A stretch of 47,972 nucleotides of DNA from Desulfobacula sp. (GTDB taxonomy: Bacteria; Desulfobacterota; Desulfobacteria; Desulfobacterales; Desulfobacteraceae). The stretch's first letter is position 1. Every line of letters begins with the position of its first letter. The stretch lies in NCBI GenBank assembly GCA_012031875.1, contig JAAUSZ010000008.1:1-47972 (forward strand), read 5' to 3'. A program made the translations under genes and the position numbers. Shown piece after piece: positions 1 through 8,097 of this stretch. Under the pieces are notes generated by a model. That model was not told the DNA's origin. It saw only the letters and a list, made by a program, of their open reading frames with translations, and searched no databases.

Positions 1-606
1 ATAGTCACCTTGGCGTCAAAGATTCGTCTTGCCAGCAGAAATAAGGTTGCTGCAAGCAGGAGGGCGCCGGAGATGAAGAGTCCGGGGAAGCCCCAACTGG
101 ATAATTCCGTCCATGTATTCAAGAAATCGGATACAGGAGGGCACCGGTGAGGTAAAAAATCTGAAATGCCTTAAGATTACCACCAGAAAGGAATAATGAA
201 AGGCAAGGGCGCCTATCCAGAGGAAAATTTCCCAGGAATAGGACAGCTTGTTGGATTCATTCCTGCTGAACGCTGCTTTAGTGTTCCTGAAAAGGGATCT
301 GAAAAGAAAAATTTCAAGAACCATTCTTAGACATACGCCTGTTGAAGTATCAGGGTTATCGATGCAGTTCTGTTTTATCCACGGCAAAGATTTCTGCTGC
401 CCGCAGGTTGTGGGAATCCTGAACGGAACAGCAGAAGATGCCCATCCCAGTACCTTGTAAATAAACCCGGCAAGGAAGGCAAGAACCGCGAGATACGGGA
501 TCACAATCCCGAAGAACCGATGAAGCCCTGCTCCCTCAACCCCTGTATATGCTACTAAGAAGAGCAGAAAAACAGTTGTCAGGGGGATCAAGTACTTTTG
601 ATTCAT
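1..606 (-). CDS. dsrM: DsrM, membrane cytochrome b subunit of DsrMKJOP (partial, frameshifted)
   Basis: NarI/HmcE-type membrane subunit of the DsrMKJOP complex, which in sulfate reducers passes electrons between the quinone pool and the cytoplasmic DsrC/sulfite reductase system. About 195 codons are visible before the window edge. Hydrophobic segments lie near residues 5-25, 32-52 and 125-145, and the family block FRIPTTCGQQKSLPWIKQ begins at residue 62, followed by LFRSLFRNTK. The ATG at 604-606 has an AGGTGG ribosome site 7 nt upstream. Reading breaks at the G4 run 84-87 (CCCC on the coding strand): dropping one base restores GLFISGALLLAATLFLLAR, a proper membrane segment that runs off the edge. 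dsrK and the rest of the complex would lie outside the window. The identification is firm; the frameshift is probably sequence error. Confidence 0.88.
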
Positions 607-664
607 ATTATAACCACCTCATGAGTTGATGTGTGGCGATATACTCACTACACCGCCATACATG

Positions 665-1180
665 TTAAATTTGTTTTGAGCCAAGGAGGTCTTCTTCCGT
701 CAGCTCGGCTACCAAACCCGCCCTTTCAAAGGCTCGGTGGATACGTCTCTTGCTTTCCACGGCCTTTAAAAGGAATATTTCTTCCCTACATTTCATAAAC
801 CTGTTAAAAGACGCAAGTGCGATCTGATCAACAAGTCTGTCAAATTCTCTTATCACCCCGGCATCCAGAAGGGCCTCCCCGATATCTTTCAGGGCGTAGA
901 CAAAGCTGACGGCCCGGCTTGCGGAAAAAGCCTGGACCGCCCGGATGCGGATCACGGGGTCAAGGGCTTTTTCAAGGGACTCCGGTGTGAAGTCATTTAA
1001 GATCTGATTGAATACCTCGGCAAGAGCTTCATGGGTGATGGCGCCGATGGGATTGTCAAACCGGTTGGAATCTTTACCCAGGATTTTTGCCGACTGGGGA
1101 GGATATGTATCAATGGTGGCCTGGAACCATTTTTTAATAAAAGATTCCTTGTTCTGACCAAGTGCTTGTTTTAAATCCAT
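665..1180 (-). CDS. RsbRD N-terminal domain protein upstream of dsrM
   Basis: A helical protein of about 171 aa resembling the RsbRD N-terminal (non-heme globin-like sensory) domain, with no STAS domain after it. Seen: the start MDLKQALGQNKESFIKKWF, the pattern RFDNPIGAITHEALAEVFNQ, and a VIRIRAVQAFSASRAVSF helix typical of this family. I chose the ATG at 1178-1180 because the domain begins there; a longer frame opens at 1273 but its first 31 residues do not look like the family. The ribosome site is poor (AAGG about 16 nt upstream). The stop is 58 nt before dsrM on the same strand, so co-transcription is likely. Stand-alone RsbRD-N proteins at the head of dsrMKJOP operons are a recurring arrangement in sulfate reducers; a sensory or regulatory role is inferred. 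Confidence 0.72.
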   Translation of the reverse strand: MDLKQALGQNKESFIKKWFQATIDTYPPQSAKILGKDSNRFDNPIGAITHEALAEVFNQILNDFTPESLEKALDPVIRIRAVQAFSASRAVSFVYALKDIGEALLDAGVIREFDRLVDQIALASFNRFMKCREEIFLLKAVESKRRIHRAFERAGLVAELTEEDLLGSKQI

Positions 1181-1460
1181 AATTTTATAACACGACTGCC
1201 TTAAACCTATCGTATTTTCCTTTAAATTTATTGTTAGAAGGATATAAACTTCCCTTAATTGTATGTCAAGCATTAAAGATCGGCTGGAGACGAAATCCCA
1301 AAAAGGGTTTGCAAGGCTTTATCCGTGATGTTTTTCCTTTGTCCGCCTCTTTTTTTATTGAATAAATAAAATCTTTAGATTACATACAAGCAAAAGAAAA
1401 TGTATGATCTGCATTTACCATTCAACTCGTTAAAACCATTAACAGGAGACAGGGATTGCC

Positions 1461-1982
1461 ATGAAGAAGATAATTTTAATATGTGCCGGTCTGATGTTGT
1501 TTTACGGCAGTGCAAGCGCGGATTTTGACGGTTTCGGACTTTCCTTGGGATATGGCGTCGGGAAAAAGGATATTGATATTTACCGGTTCGGGATTAAAAA
1601 AGATTATTCCTCCCGGTGGTTTGAAAGCGGAACCGGTTATCTGTCCGGATTTTTTGAATTGTCCTATAACCGCTGGGAACACGGGGGAGACGAGGTGAAC
1701 GGCCTGGCCCTTTCACCGGTGTTCGCCTATTATTTCGGAACCGATGCAGACTTTGTCAGGCCCTATATTGCCGGGGGTATCGGTGCAGCCTTTATCGATG
1801 ACTACCGCATCCACAACCGAAACCTGAGCAGCCATTTCCAGTTTGAAGACCGGATCGGCGTCGGCGCCCGCATGGGCATCTTTGACATGAATGTGTCCTA
1901 TTTCCATTATTCCAACGCCGGTCTCAAGTCCCCCAACGACGGGATCGACATCTGGCTGTTCACCGGCGCTATTCAGTTTTAG
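1461..1982 (+). CDS. pagL: PagL-like lipid A 3-O-deacylase (acyloxyacyl hydrolase family)
   Basis: Outer-membrane beta-barrel enzyme of the acyloxyacyl hydrolase (PagL) family, which removes the 3-position acyl chain of lipid A. The 173-aa product has a signal peptide (residues 1-20, ending SASA), alternating amphipathic strands, and the C-terminal family signature FHYSNAGLKSPNDGID, in which the His and Ser two residues apart fit the catalytic His-Ser pair; the protein ends in Phe as barrels do. Length matches the family. The ATG has AGGG 6 nt and AGGAG 12 nt upstream. It stands alone between divergent dsr genes and the tRNA pair and is followed by a strong terminator. I see no convincing promoter in 1274-1460, only AT-rich sequence. 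Substrate specificity is inferred from family. Confidence 0.82.
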   Translation: MKKIILICAGLMLFYGSASADFDGFGLSLGYGVGKKDIDIYRFGIKKDYSSRWFESGTGYLSGFFELSYNRWEHGGDEVNGLALSPVFAYYFGTDADFVRPYIAGGIGAAFIDDYRIHNRNLSSHFQFEDRIGVGARMGIFDMNVSYFHYSNAGLKSPNDGIDIWLFTGAIQF

Positions 1983-1994
1983 CACTTAAAAAAA

Positions 1995-2038
1995 AGGGGA
2001 TTTTAAAGCCATGGCTTTCAAATCCCTTAATTTTTTAT
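1995..2038. terminator. Bidirectional rho-independent terminator between pagL and tRNA-Ser
   Basis: A 14-bp inverted repeat (GGGATTTTAAAGCC at 1997-2010 and GGCTTTCAAATCCC at 2013-2026, one G.T-type mismatch, GCCATGGC at the tip) is flanked by an A-run on the left (1988-1995) and a T-rich tract on the right (2031-2036). Read rightward it ends pagL; read leftward it ends the tRNA-Ser transcript. The layout fits a shared terminator for convergent units. Confidence 0.85.
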
Positions 2039-2041
2039 TAG

Positions 2042-2133
2042 TGGCGGAGAAAGAGAGATTCGAACTCTCGATACCGGTTTCCCAGTATACTCGCTTAGCA
2101 GGCGAGTGCCTTCAGCCTCTCGGCCATTTCTCC
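2042..2133 (-). tRNA. tRNA-Ser (anticodon GCU)
   Basis: On the minus strand the acceptor stem GGAGAAA/TTTCTCC pairs fully, followed by discriminator G and an encoded CCA (2042-2044). The anticodon stem-loop is CTCGC-CTGCTAA-GCGAG, giving anticodon GCT, which reads AGC/AGU. A long variable arm (TATACTGGGAAACCGGTATC) and the T arm GAGAG-TTCGAAT-CTCTC mark it as a class II serine tRNA. Length is 92 nt including CCA. It lies 17 nt downstream of the second serine tRNA and probably shares its transcript. Confidence 0.96.
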
Positions 2134-2150
2134 GTATTCTTTTCAAGATC

Positions 2151-2238
2151 TGGCGGAGGAGGTAGGATTCGAACCCACGTAGCTTTGACACTAAACGGTT
2201 TTCAAGACCGCCGCCTTCAGCCGCTCGGCCACTCCTCC
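2151..2238 (-). tRNA. tRNA-Ser (anticodon UGA)
   Basis: On the minus strand the acceptor stem GGAGGAG/CTCCTCC pairs, with discriminator G and an encoded CCA at 2151-2153. The anticodon stem GCGGT/ACCGT-type pairing encloses CTTGAAA, giving anticodon TGA, which reads UCA and related codons. The variable arm is long, as in class II tRNAs, and the T loop is TTCGAAT. Length is 88 nt including CCA. It is the first gene after the promoter at 2254-2282. Confidence 0.96.
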
Positions 2239-2253
2239 GAAATTGAACAAGGC

Positions 2254-2282
2254 TTTATATCACCTCGGCAAAAACAGGTCAA
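2254..2282 (-). promoter_or_regulatory. Sigma70-type promoter for the tRNA-Ser pair
   Basis: On the minus strand TTGACC (2277-2282) and TATAAA (2254-2259) are separated by 17 nt. Predicted transcription start is 8-10 nt before the first tRNA at 2238, a short leader typical of stable RNA units. Confidence 0.75.
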
Positions 2283-2350
2283 TACTTAACTTGCCATTTT
2301 AAAATGTCCTGAAGGTTTAATGGATTTTTCGGGTATAACCGATTCTGAAA

Positions 2351-3289
2351 TCAGTAAAGAAGGGTCAGAAATATTTTTACCCTTGCCCATATGGACCGGG
2401 CATCAATGATGCCGTATTTGTATATACCCAGCAGATCCGCTTCCAGAGCTTCGGATGTGATCCGGAACCGGGACCGGTTTTTAAATCTTGAGAAATGAAA
2501 GACAGCGCCTTCCTTTTCATGCCCCCAGATGTCCCGGACATAAAGGCGGCCCTTGTCCCACAGGGCAAAGGCCCTTCTGTGGTCAAACCACCGGCCCATG
2601 GCCGGCTGGAGGGGAAGTGCCCTGCAGAAGGCCGGGGCATGGGCTTTGGCCATTTCAACCAGGTCGCTGGATTCATCCAGGTGGGCAAAGCTCAGATGCG
2701 CTGCGATCTTGTCTTTTGTGCTGTTGCCCGACATGGGCTTGAAGGTTGAGTCATCGTCCTGAGGGTTGGACAGGGCGGTGGGGAGGTTTCCAAGGGCCTG
2801 TTCCAATCGCGTTTTGATACGGTCATGCTCAAGGATGGCCTGGAGATATTTCCGGTTGAAAAGGGTGAAAGGACCGCAAGGTCTGTTGTCTGCCGCGCTG
2901 ATCAGAGAGTATTGGCCCGGGTTATCCGGCAAAAAACGGGCGATGTCTCCATACACCACATCCAGGTCTGAATAGCCGATAAAATCATATCGCCCCAGGT
3001 GGTCGTCGTCTTTTCTCAAGGCATAGAGCAGGGTCCTGCAATCACAGACAACCCTTGTATTCTGGGGTGGCAGGTCAATTTGAAGGGAAGATTTCAGATC
3101 CGAGCGCAGCTTTTCAAAAGAATAGGGAATAAGGGTAACGGCCCTGTTATAGTCTTCTTTTCGGGTGATCCGGTCATTGTAGACAAACCATTGAAAATGA
3201 TCATGATTGGGCTCGCAGGTCTTTGCCCAGTATTTGAAATACGCGGGAAGCTCACCTAAATACAGGATTAAAAAAGCCCCGGAGATCAT
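2351..3289 (-). CDS. DUF6625-like glycosyltransferase-fold protein
   Basis: A 312-aa protein resembling the DUF6625 group, found in polysaccharide loci and thought to be glycosyltransferases with a GT-A-like fold. Seen: N-terminal LILYLGELPAYFKYWAKTC, as in small-sugar-transferase relatives; a D-x-D-type site in GYSDLDVVYGDIARFL near residues 104-119; and a downstream GPFTLFNR block. No signal peptide or membrane span. The ATG at 3287-3289 has AAGG about 9 nt upstream. It starts 48 nt after the stop of the FkbM methyltransferase on the same strand, so the two are probably one operon that modifies a surface glycan. The donor and acceptor cannot be told from sequence. Confidence 0.68.
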   Translation of the reverse strand: MISGAFLILYLGELPAYFKYWAKTCEPNHDHFQWFVYNDRITRKEDYNRAVTLIPYSFEKLRSDLKSSLQIDLPPQNTRVVCDCRTLLYALRKDDDHLGRYDFIGYSDLDVVYGDIARFLPDNPGQYSLISAADNRPCGPFTLFNRKYLQAILEHDRIKTRLEQALGNLPTALSNPQDDDSTFKPMSGNSTKDKIAAHLSFAHLDESSDLVEMAKAHAPAFCRALPLQPAMGRWFDHRRAFALWDKGRLYVRDIWGHEKEGAVFHFSRFKNRSRFRITSEALEADLLGIYKYGIIDARSIWARVKIFLTLLY

Positions 3290-3337
3290 TTCTATCTGCC
3301 TTCAAATCAAATCAGCTGGTCGGTTCATAACTGGGCA

Positions 3338-4153
3338 CTATAATCTACAAACAGCGAATTTTATTTTATTTTGAGGGATAAATTGCTTACAGTGAGAAAT
3401 CAAAGCATCCCCGTTTTTAGTTTCTCTATCACAGTCATGCACTTCACCACGTATATTTTCTACATTTCCCAGAACCTTGGTGTTGTATAAAATTTCATAT
3501 TCTGCGCCTTCACAGTCAATTTTTAGTAGCTTGCATTGTTTTAGGCCATATTTTTCAAAAATCTGATCCAAGGTTATGGATTGCACTTCTTCGATTTTTA
3601 AAATATTTCTGAGAGCATGCGCCTTATGCATATCTTTTGTCATTGTTGAGCTCCCTGTGTTGACAGCATCATACATAAGTTCTACACTTCGGCCGTCTTT
3701 TGTTACGGCTTTATTTTCGACAACAACGTTTGTAATATTATGTAATTTTATATTTTTTATGAAATTAATGTAATTTTGTTTCGCAGGTTCAAATGAATAT
3801 ATTTTTAAAAAAGGAAACTTAAGGGCAATATAAATAGCTACCATACCAATATTTCCGCCGATATCAACGACAACATCACCTGGTTTGAAGTCTATTGTTT
3901 CAAAATCAAAATTTGATTCTGACTTGAATTCACTAGCAATAAAATCTACACTGTTTGAGGATGGGCTATCGTAAAAATAGAAGCTCTCTCCCTTTATTTC
4001 GACGGTGTGGAGGAAACTATATGTACCACACATACTGATCAGCATTTTTTCAATTCTGGTTAATCTTTCTTCAAGGTGCAGTGCTTTTTTATAAGTAGGC
4101 GAAAGTTCATATATTTTATGTCGGATTTTTTTTAAAAGCTTTTTTTCTCTCAT
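3338..4153 (-). CDS. FkbM-family methyltransferase (AT-rich)
   Basis: SAM-dependent O-methyltransferase of the FkbM family, usually modifying sugars in LPS, capsule or glycosylated proteins. Motif I is DVVVDIGGNIGMVAIYIA with the acidic residue of SFEPA following; the C-terminal part has LLKIDCEGAEYEIL, the family's Asp/Glu block. I start it at the ATG at 4151-4153 because AAAGGA sits 7 nt upstream (4161-4166). The same frame can be opened by a TTG at 4265-4267, but that lies inside a likely promoter. The product is then about 271 aa. Base composition is clearly more AT-rich than the flanking genes, suggesting recent transfer, as is common in surface-glycan loci. Confidence 0.83.
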   Translation of the reverse strand: MREKKLLKKIRHKIYELSPTYKKALHLEERLTRIEKMLISMCGTYSFLHTVEIKGESFYFYDSPSSNSVDFIASEFKSESNFDFETIDFKPGDVVVDIGGNIGMVAIYIALKFPFLKIYSFEPAKQNYINFIKNIKLHNITNVVVENKAVTKDGRSVELMYDAVNTGSSTMTKDMHKAHALRNILKIEEVQSITLDQIFEKYGLKQCKLLKIDCEGAEYEILYNTKVLGNVENIRGEVHDCDRETKNGDALISHCKQFIPQNKIKFAVCRL

Positions 4154-4250
4154 TTTGCATTCCTTTTGAAGAGCTAATACAATGACCGATAGCTTATCAA
4201 CCTCACTTTGAGGAAGAACCGAGTTTTTAACAGGCTGAATAAATGTCCGA

Positions 4251-4277
4251 GTTATATGGTCTTTCAAAAATTGTCAA
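4251..4277 (-). promoter_or_regulatory. Possible promoter for fkbM and the DUF6625 gene
   Basis: On the minus strand a perfect TTGACA (4272-4277) is followed by TATAAC (4251-4256) with a short 15-nt spacer. The predicted start leaves a leader of about 90 nt before the ATG at 4153. The spacer is sub-optimal, so confidence is limited. Confidence 0.4.
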
Positions 4278-4447
4278 GACTATAACTGCTGAGACAGTTC
4301 AGCCGCAACTGGGTTTGACGCTGAACAAACTGATTTTACTCGATCTTCTATTTTTTTGGAAATGATAGTATACCACCATCTGATCACAACTTGTAATTAA
4401 ATCTCCCAAAAAAGTAATGTGCTATTCCTTTGGGAGCATAAAAGAGA

Positions 4448-4476
4448 TTGACTTTGGTTCCATATATAAATAGCAT
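4448..4476 (+). promoter_or_regulatory. Possible sigma70 promoter for fkbM2 and the O-antigen ligase gene
   Basis: TTGACT (4448-4453), a 17-nt spacer, then TAGCAT (4471-4476) lie about 30 nt before the start codon at 4506. The rest of the divergent spacer 4278-4447 is AT-rich with nothing else that I can name. Confidence 0.45.
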
Positions 4477-4505
4477 GCAGCCTTAATTTTATCAGGAAAA
4501 CCCCT

Positions 4506-5246
4506 ATGAACCTTATTCAAAAATTGCACTTACTGCACAGCGCCTGGCACTACCGCCTGAATACGGAAAAAAACGATATCCGGTTTCTCCTCGATTTAGA
4601 TCTTAAGGGGGAAACCGTCATTGACATCGGCGCCAACAGAGGGATTTATTCCTATTGGATGGAAAAAACCGTGGGCCCGGCAGGGAAGGTCGTTGCCTTT
4701 GAGCCCCAGCCGGAACTTGAAGCCCATCTGCTGGGTGTTAAATCCGCTTTTAAATTTGACAATCTTTTGATCATCCGAAAAGGTTTGTCCAGCAGTGAAG
4801 GGTCTCAAAAATTATTTCGGTCCGAACCCGGCTCCGGCGGCGCCAGTCTGAATCAAAGCCAAGCTTCCAACGGCTGCCAGGCCATTCCTGTTGAGGTGAC
4901 CACCCTGGACGCCTATTATGACGAATTCACGGATGTGGCTTTCATCAAATGCGATGTTGAAGGACATGAGTACGATGTTTTCAGGGGAGGGAAAAGATTG
5001 CTGGAAAGAGACAAACCCTGCCTCCTGTTCGAATGCCACCATGACGAAGCCAAAAAGCAGGCCCTGTTTTCATTTCTGACATCCCTGGGCTATGACGGTT
5101 TTTTTACCGGCCAAAAAGGAATGATTCATTTCAGCCGGTTTGACCAATACCCTTACCGCCGGGAAAATGAACATCACCGCAATTATATATTTTTGCACCC
5201 TGATTTTATAAAACGCCGGCATCTGGAGCAGATATTCCATCGATAG
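4506..5246 (+). CDS. FkbM-family methyltransferase
   Basis: A 246-aa SAM-dependent methyltransferase of the FkbM family. Motif I is ETVIDIGANRGIYSYWM (residues about 36-52), followed by VVAFEPQPELEAHL, and the later signature VAFIKCDVEGHEYDVFRGG (about 141-159). It has no signal peptide and should act in the cytoplasm on a sugar precursor or nascent glycan. The ATG has AGGA 8 nt upstream. It diverges from the other FkbM gene and is 42 nt upstream of the O-antigen ligase gene, so it is likely co-transcribed with it. Its base composition matches the surroundings, unlike the other FkbM gene, so the two are not a simple local duplication. Confidence 0.86.
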   Translation: MNLIQKLHLLHSAWHYRLNTEKNDIRFLLDLDLKGETVIDIGANRGIYSYWMEKTVGPAGKVVAFEPQPELEAHLLGVKSAFKFDNLLIIRKGLSSSEGSQKLFRSEPGSGGASLNQSQASNGCQAIPVEVTTLDAYYDEFTDVAFIKCDVEGHEYDVFRGGKRLLERDKPCLLFECHHDEAKKQALFSFLTSLGYDGFFTGQKGMIHFSRFDQYPYRRENEHHRNYIFLHPDFIKRRHLEQIFHR

Positions 5247-5288
5247 GCGGCGCTTCATATTCAATGCGGCAAGTCCACAGGATGACCC

Positions 5289-6542
5289 ATGAAAATAAAT
5301 TTGAGCAAATTGGATCTCATTAATAAATGGCTCCTCGTCTTGATGGGCTTTGTTATCCCCCTGTCCACCGCCGCAACCAATGTGGTGCTGGGACTGGTTC
5401 TTTTATTCTGGGTATTTGATAATATTTCGGACCGGTTCAAAAGATGGGTGTCGGTATTGAAAACAAATCCCGTGGCCTTGATGGGCCTGATTTTTTTTCT
5501 CATTTATGTGGCGGGCATGCTTTACACCCGTGGCGAAAAGGAGAGGGTTTATGAAAGTCTTGTGGATGGAGCCCGGTTTTTATTCATTTCCCTGGCAATG
5601 ATCTATGTTAAGGATAAGCAGGATTATTCCAGACTGTTATTTTCCTTTTCCCTGGCCATGGGCCTCACCCTTTTATGTTCCTGCCTGTTATGGATGGACC
5701 GGCTACCCGGCTTCATTCCGGTAAAAGGAAATCTGTTGGATTGTAATGTTTTCTTGAACCACATTGCCCAAAACCTGTTTATGGCCTATATGGCATTTCT
5801 GGCGGCTGTACGGGCCAGGGCTGCCAACGGATATGGACAAAAGCTCCTGTGGGGGATTTTCAGCCTTCTGGCCCTTGCTAATATTCTTTTTATGGTCGGG
5901 GGAATGACAGGCCATCTTGTTTCAGGGATTCTTTTCCTGTATTTTTTTATTTCCTGGGATCGCAGGAAGAGCCTTGTCGCTGCAGGGTCGGTTCTCCTCA
6001 TCCTCGCCGTCTTTGCTTGGATGAATCCTTCAAATTCCATATTTTTAAGGTCCCAGCGTATGATAGAAGAGATCAAGGCCTGGGAATACGGGAAAAAAGC
6101 TTCCAGTCAATCATCTTCCGGGCTGCGGCTTGAATTCTATACGAACACGGTAAAGCTCATAAAGGAAAACCCGGTGTTCGGCACCGGAACCGGCAGCTTT
6201 GAAAATGCTTATCTGTCCTTTGCAAAAAATGCCGGAATGAACCCCACCGACAACCCCCATAATGATTACCTCATGACAACCGCCCATTTCGGCTTTGTAG
6301 GCCTTGCCGTGCTGCTGGGATTTTTTCTGGTTCAGTGGCGCAGTGCAGGTTTTTTTCAGGACAAGACAAAAACTTTCATGGCGCGAGGCTTTGTTCTGAC
6401 CATATTTTTTGCCGCCCTGGTGTCTTCCCCTTTGCAGGACCATGCCGAAGGATGGTTTTTCGCGCTGATGAGCGCCTGTCTTTTTTCAGGCTCGGGTGCA
6501 GGGCCGGTATTTTGGGGTAAAAGGGAAGTCTTGCCTCAATAA
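5289..6542 (+). CDS. O-antigen ligase/polymerase family membrane protein (WaaL/Wzy_C)
   Basis: A 417-aa polytopic membrane protein with about ten to twelve hydrophobic segments. The Wzy_C/WaaL-type periplasmic loop is visible: the loop after residue 265 contains SSGLRLEFYTNTVKLI, GTGTGSFENAY and the hallmark NPHNDYLM, whose His is catalytic in WaaL ligases. It either ligates undecaprenol-linked glycan to lipid A core or polymerises it. The ATG has AGGA 6 nt upstream. It follows an FkbM methyltransferase and faces a convergent GT2 gene related to LPS-core transferases, which favours ligase over polymerase, but sequence alone does not decide. Confidence 0.82.
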   Translation: MKINLSKLDLINKWLLVLMGFVIPLSTAATNVVLGLVLLFWVFDNISDRFKRWVSVLKTNPVALMGLIFFLIYVAGMLYTRGEKERVYESLVDGARFLFISLAMIYVKDKQDYSRLLFSFSLAMGLTLLCSCLLWMDRLPGFIPVKGNLLDCNVFLNHIAQNLFMAYMAFLAAVRARAANGYGQKLLWGIFSLLALANILFMVGGMTGHLVSGILFLYFFISWDRRKSLVAAGSVLLILAVFAWMNPSNSIFLRSQRMIEEIKAWEYGKKASSQSSSGLRLEFYTNTVKLIKENPVFGTGTGSFENAYLSFAKNAGMNPTDNPHNDYLMTTAHFGFVGLAVLLGFFLVQWRSAGFFQDKTKTFMARGFVLTIFFAALVSSPLQDHAEGWFFALMSACLFSGSGAGPVFWGKREVLPQ

Positions 6543-6579
6543 TCAGCCGGGATTCGGTTTTTTGGGGAGGGATAGGATT

Positions 6580-7343
6580 TCAAAAATGGTCAAGATTTTT
6601 TTCCTTAAAATGCAATTTGGCATATTTATAGAAGGTGCCTTCAAAATTGGCAAAGGCAATGATAAATCCGGCCCATCCGTCCAGGCACCCCAGCTTTAAC
6701 ACATACAGGGAAAAGGCTGCCCAGAATCCATGGGCCAGGGCCGTGAGCATTCCTGATGTTTTCCGGCAGTCTGTAATTTTTCAGCCCCCAGGGTGGAATA
6801 CCGGTTTCCCTTATGGAGCAATTCCTCCAGGTTTTTGAATGGGATCTGGCTGATATGGGCCTTGAAATATCCGCAGGGTTTTTCACTGATGACCTCATAG
6901 CGTTCATGGACGGCATCGGGCTTGAATTTAAGCGCTGATTTTCTGAACAACTGGGGCTGGCGGTAGTCCGGGTAGAAACCGGCATGGCGGATCCATCGGC
7001 CCATGAAATAATTGCGGCGGGGTATATAATAGGCATCAAGGCTGTTTTCATCATTGATAATGCCCGATATTTCGTTTTGCGCAGCCTCGGTGCAGCGTTC
7101 ATCCGAATCCAGGCTGAATATCCAGTCATGGCTGCAGGCGGCAATGGCATCGTTCCTCAGCTTTCCAAATCCTTCAAAGGGAATCTGAACGACTCTTGCT
7201 CCGTGTTCTTCAGCGATCCGGGCCGTATCATCCGTGCTGAAGGAATCCGCAACCACCACCTCATCTGCAAAGGAAACGCTTTTTAATGCATCCCTGATCT
7301 TTTCCGACTCATTGTATGCAATGATATAAACCGATAATTTCAA
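6580..7343 (-). CDS. GT2 glycosyltransferase, LPS-core type (frameshifted)
   Basis: Family 2 glycosyltransferase resembling LPS core beta-1,4-glucosyltransferases (WaaE/KdtX type). Seen: VYIIAYNESEKIRDAL at the N terminus, VVADSFSTDDT, and the nucleotide-sugar DXD-type site SLDSDERCT near residue 80. The start is a TTG at 7341-7343 with AAGGAG 8 nt upstream (7352-7357); an upstream TTG at 7388 extends the frame but adds nothing family-like. Reading breaks near 6752-6763; a one-base shift restores a C-terminal part beginning MLTALAHGFWAAF and ending KNLDHF at the stop 6580-6582. The complete protein would be about 254 aa, the usual family length. It converges on the O-antigen ligase gene. Confidence 0.8.
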
Positions 7344-7567
7344 TACGGGCTCTCCTTTTTCCCTGTCCGCCTGAAGTCCTGCCTTCAATCTTTGTTCTGC
7401 ATGGCGTCAATCCTTCAGTATCATTATATAAAATACTTTTAAAGAAAATTTTGTCCGGGCAGGCCCGGAAGACTGTTTTTATGGGTCCTGGGCTTGAAAA
7501 ACAAAAGGCTTCAGGAGCATTTTTAAAGTCCTGTGATATTAAATTAATGGTCTGCCAAATCTTATCA

Positions 7568-7595
7568 TTGACAGAAAACCCAGTTGAGCTATATT
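7568..7595 (+). promoter_or_regulatory. Sigma70 promoter of the argS-gatCA-mutL operon
   Basis: Perfect TTGACA (7568-7573), a 16-nt spacer and TATATT (7590-7595), about 40 nt before the first gene. The following seven genes run on the same strand with overlaps or gaps of at most 36 nt, and no other promoter is apparent. Confidence 0.7.
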
Positions 7596-7636
7596 AAAAA
7601 GTTTCAGGTTAACCCGTTTTAAACAGGAGATAATGG

Positions 7637-8089
7637 ATGAAGCAGAAAATAAGATTTGAAAAAAACATCAAGGAAGGCAGGCTGACCATTCTTGAATCCA
7701 GCGAAGTGGACCCGGGCATTGTCATGCCGCTTCTCGAGGAAGAATACAATCTTGAGGGAATGGTAAAGGCTTCAGCCGATGGGTTTAAAGCCTTCAGACA
7801 ACTGATCCGCAGAAAAAGTTTTTTCCCGACCTCGGAGGTTTGTATGAAGCTTTTTGAGGGGACTGCCGGGTTTTTCAAGAATGATGCGGATCAGGTTATC
7901 ACCATTGAATATGATGATGCCGATACCTTTCCCAAGGAAGAAAAATTTCTGCTGGAAGACGATGATGTCGAGCTTGAGCATATCCTTGAAGATGATGGCG
8001 AGACAAGCGAAGATGAAATTAAGGAAATCGATGACGGGGAAGATTCTCTCGGCTATTCGCCGGAGGATATTTCCGAACACGAGAATTAG
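7637..8089 (+). CDS. Conserved-looking acidic protein of unknown function
   Basis: I do not recognise this 150-aa protein. It has a mixed-charge globular N-terminal part (residues 1-95, with [15 protein letters not shown] and [13 protein letters not shown]) and a very acidic C-terminal tail (about 96-150) rich in Asp and Glu. There is no signal peptide, membrane span or cysteine motif. The ATG at 7637 lies after AGGAG at 7625-7629. It is the first gene behind the promoter at 7568-7595 and ends 8 nt before argS. The frame is uninterrupted and codon use matches argS, so it is probably a real gene. Acidic tails of this kind can bind basic partners or RNA-protein complexes, but nothing here shows that. 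Confidence 0.7.
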   Translation: MKQKIRFEKNIKEGRLTILESSEVDPGIVMPLLEEEYNLEGMVKASADGFKAFRQLIRRKSFFPTSEVCMKLFEGTAGFFKNDADQVITIEYDDADTFPKEEKFLLEDDDVELEHILEDDGETSEDEIKEIDDGEDSLGYSPEDISEHEN

Positions 8090-8097
8090 AGCTGATA

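Noticed and set aside
2011-2289. 92-codon open frame on the plus strand
   Set aside because: It is antisense to the two tRNA-Ser genes and the terminator; the peptide is just tRNA sequence translated.
4154-4267. TTG at 4267 as the start of the FkbM gene
   Set aside because: It lies within a TTGACA/TATAAC promoter candidate and has no ribosome site; ATG 4153 has AAAGGA 7 nt upstream.
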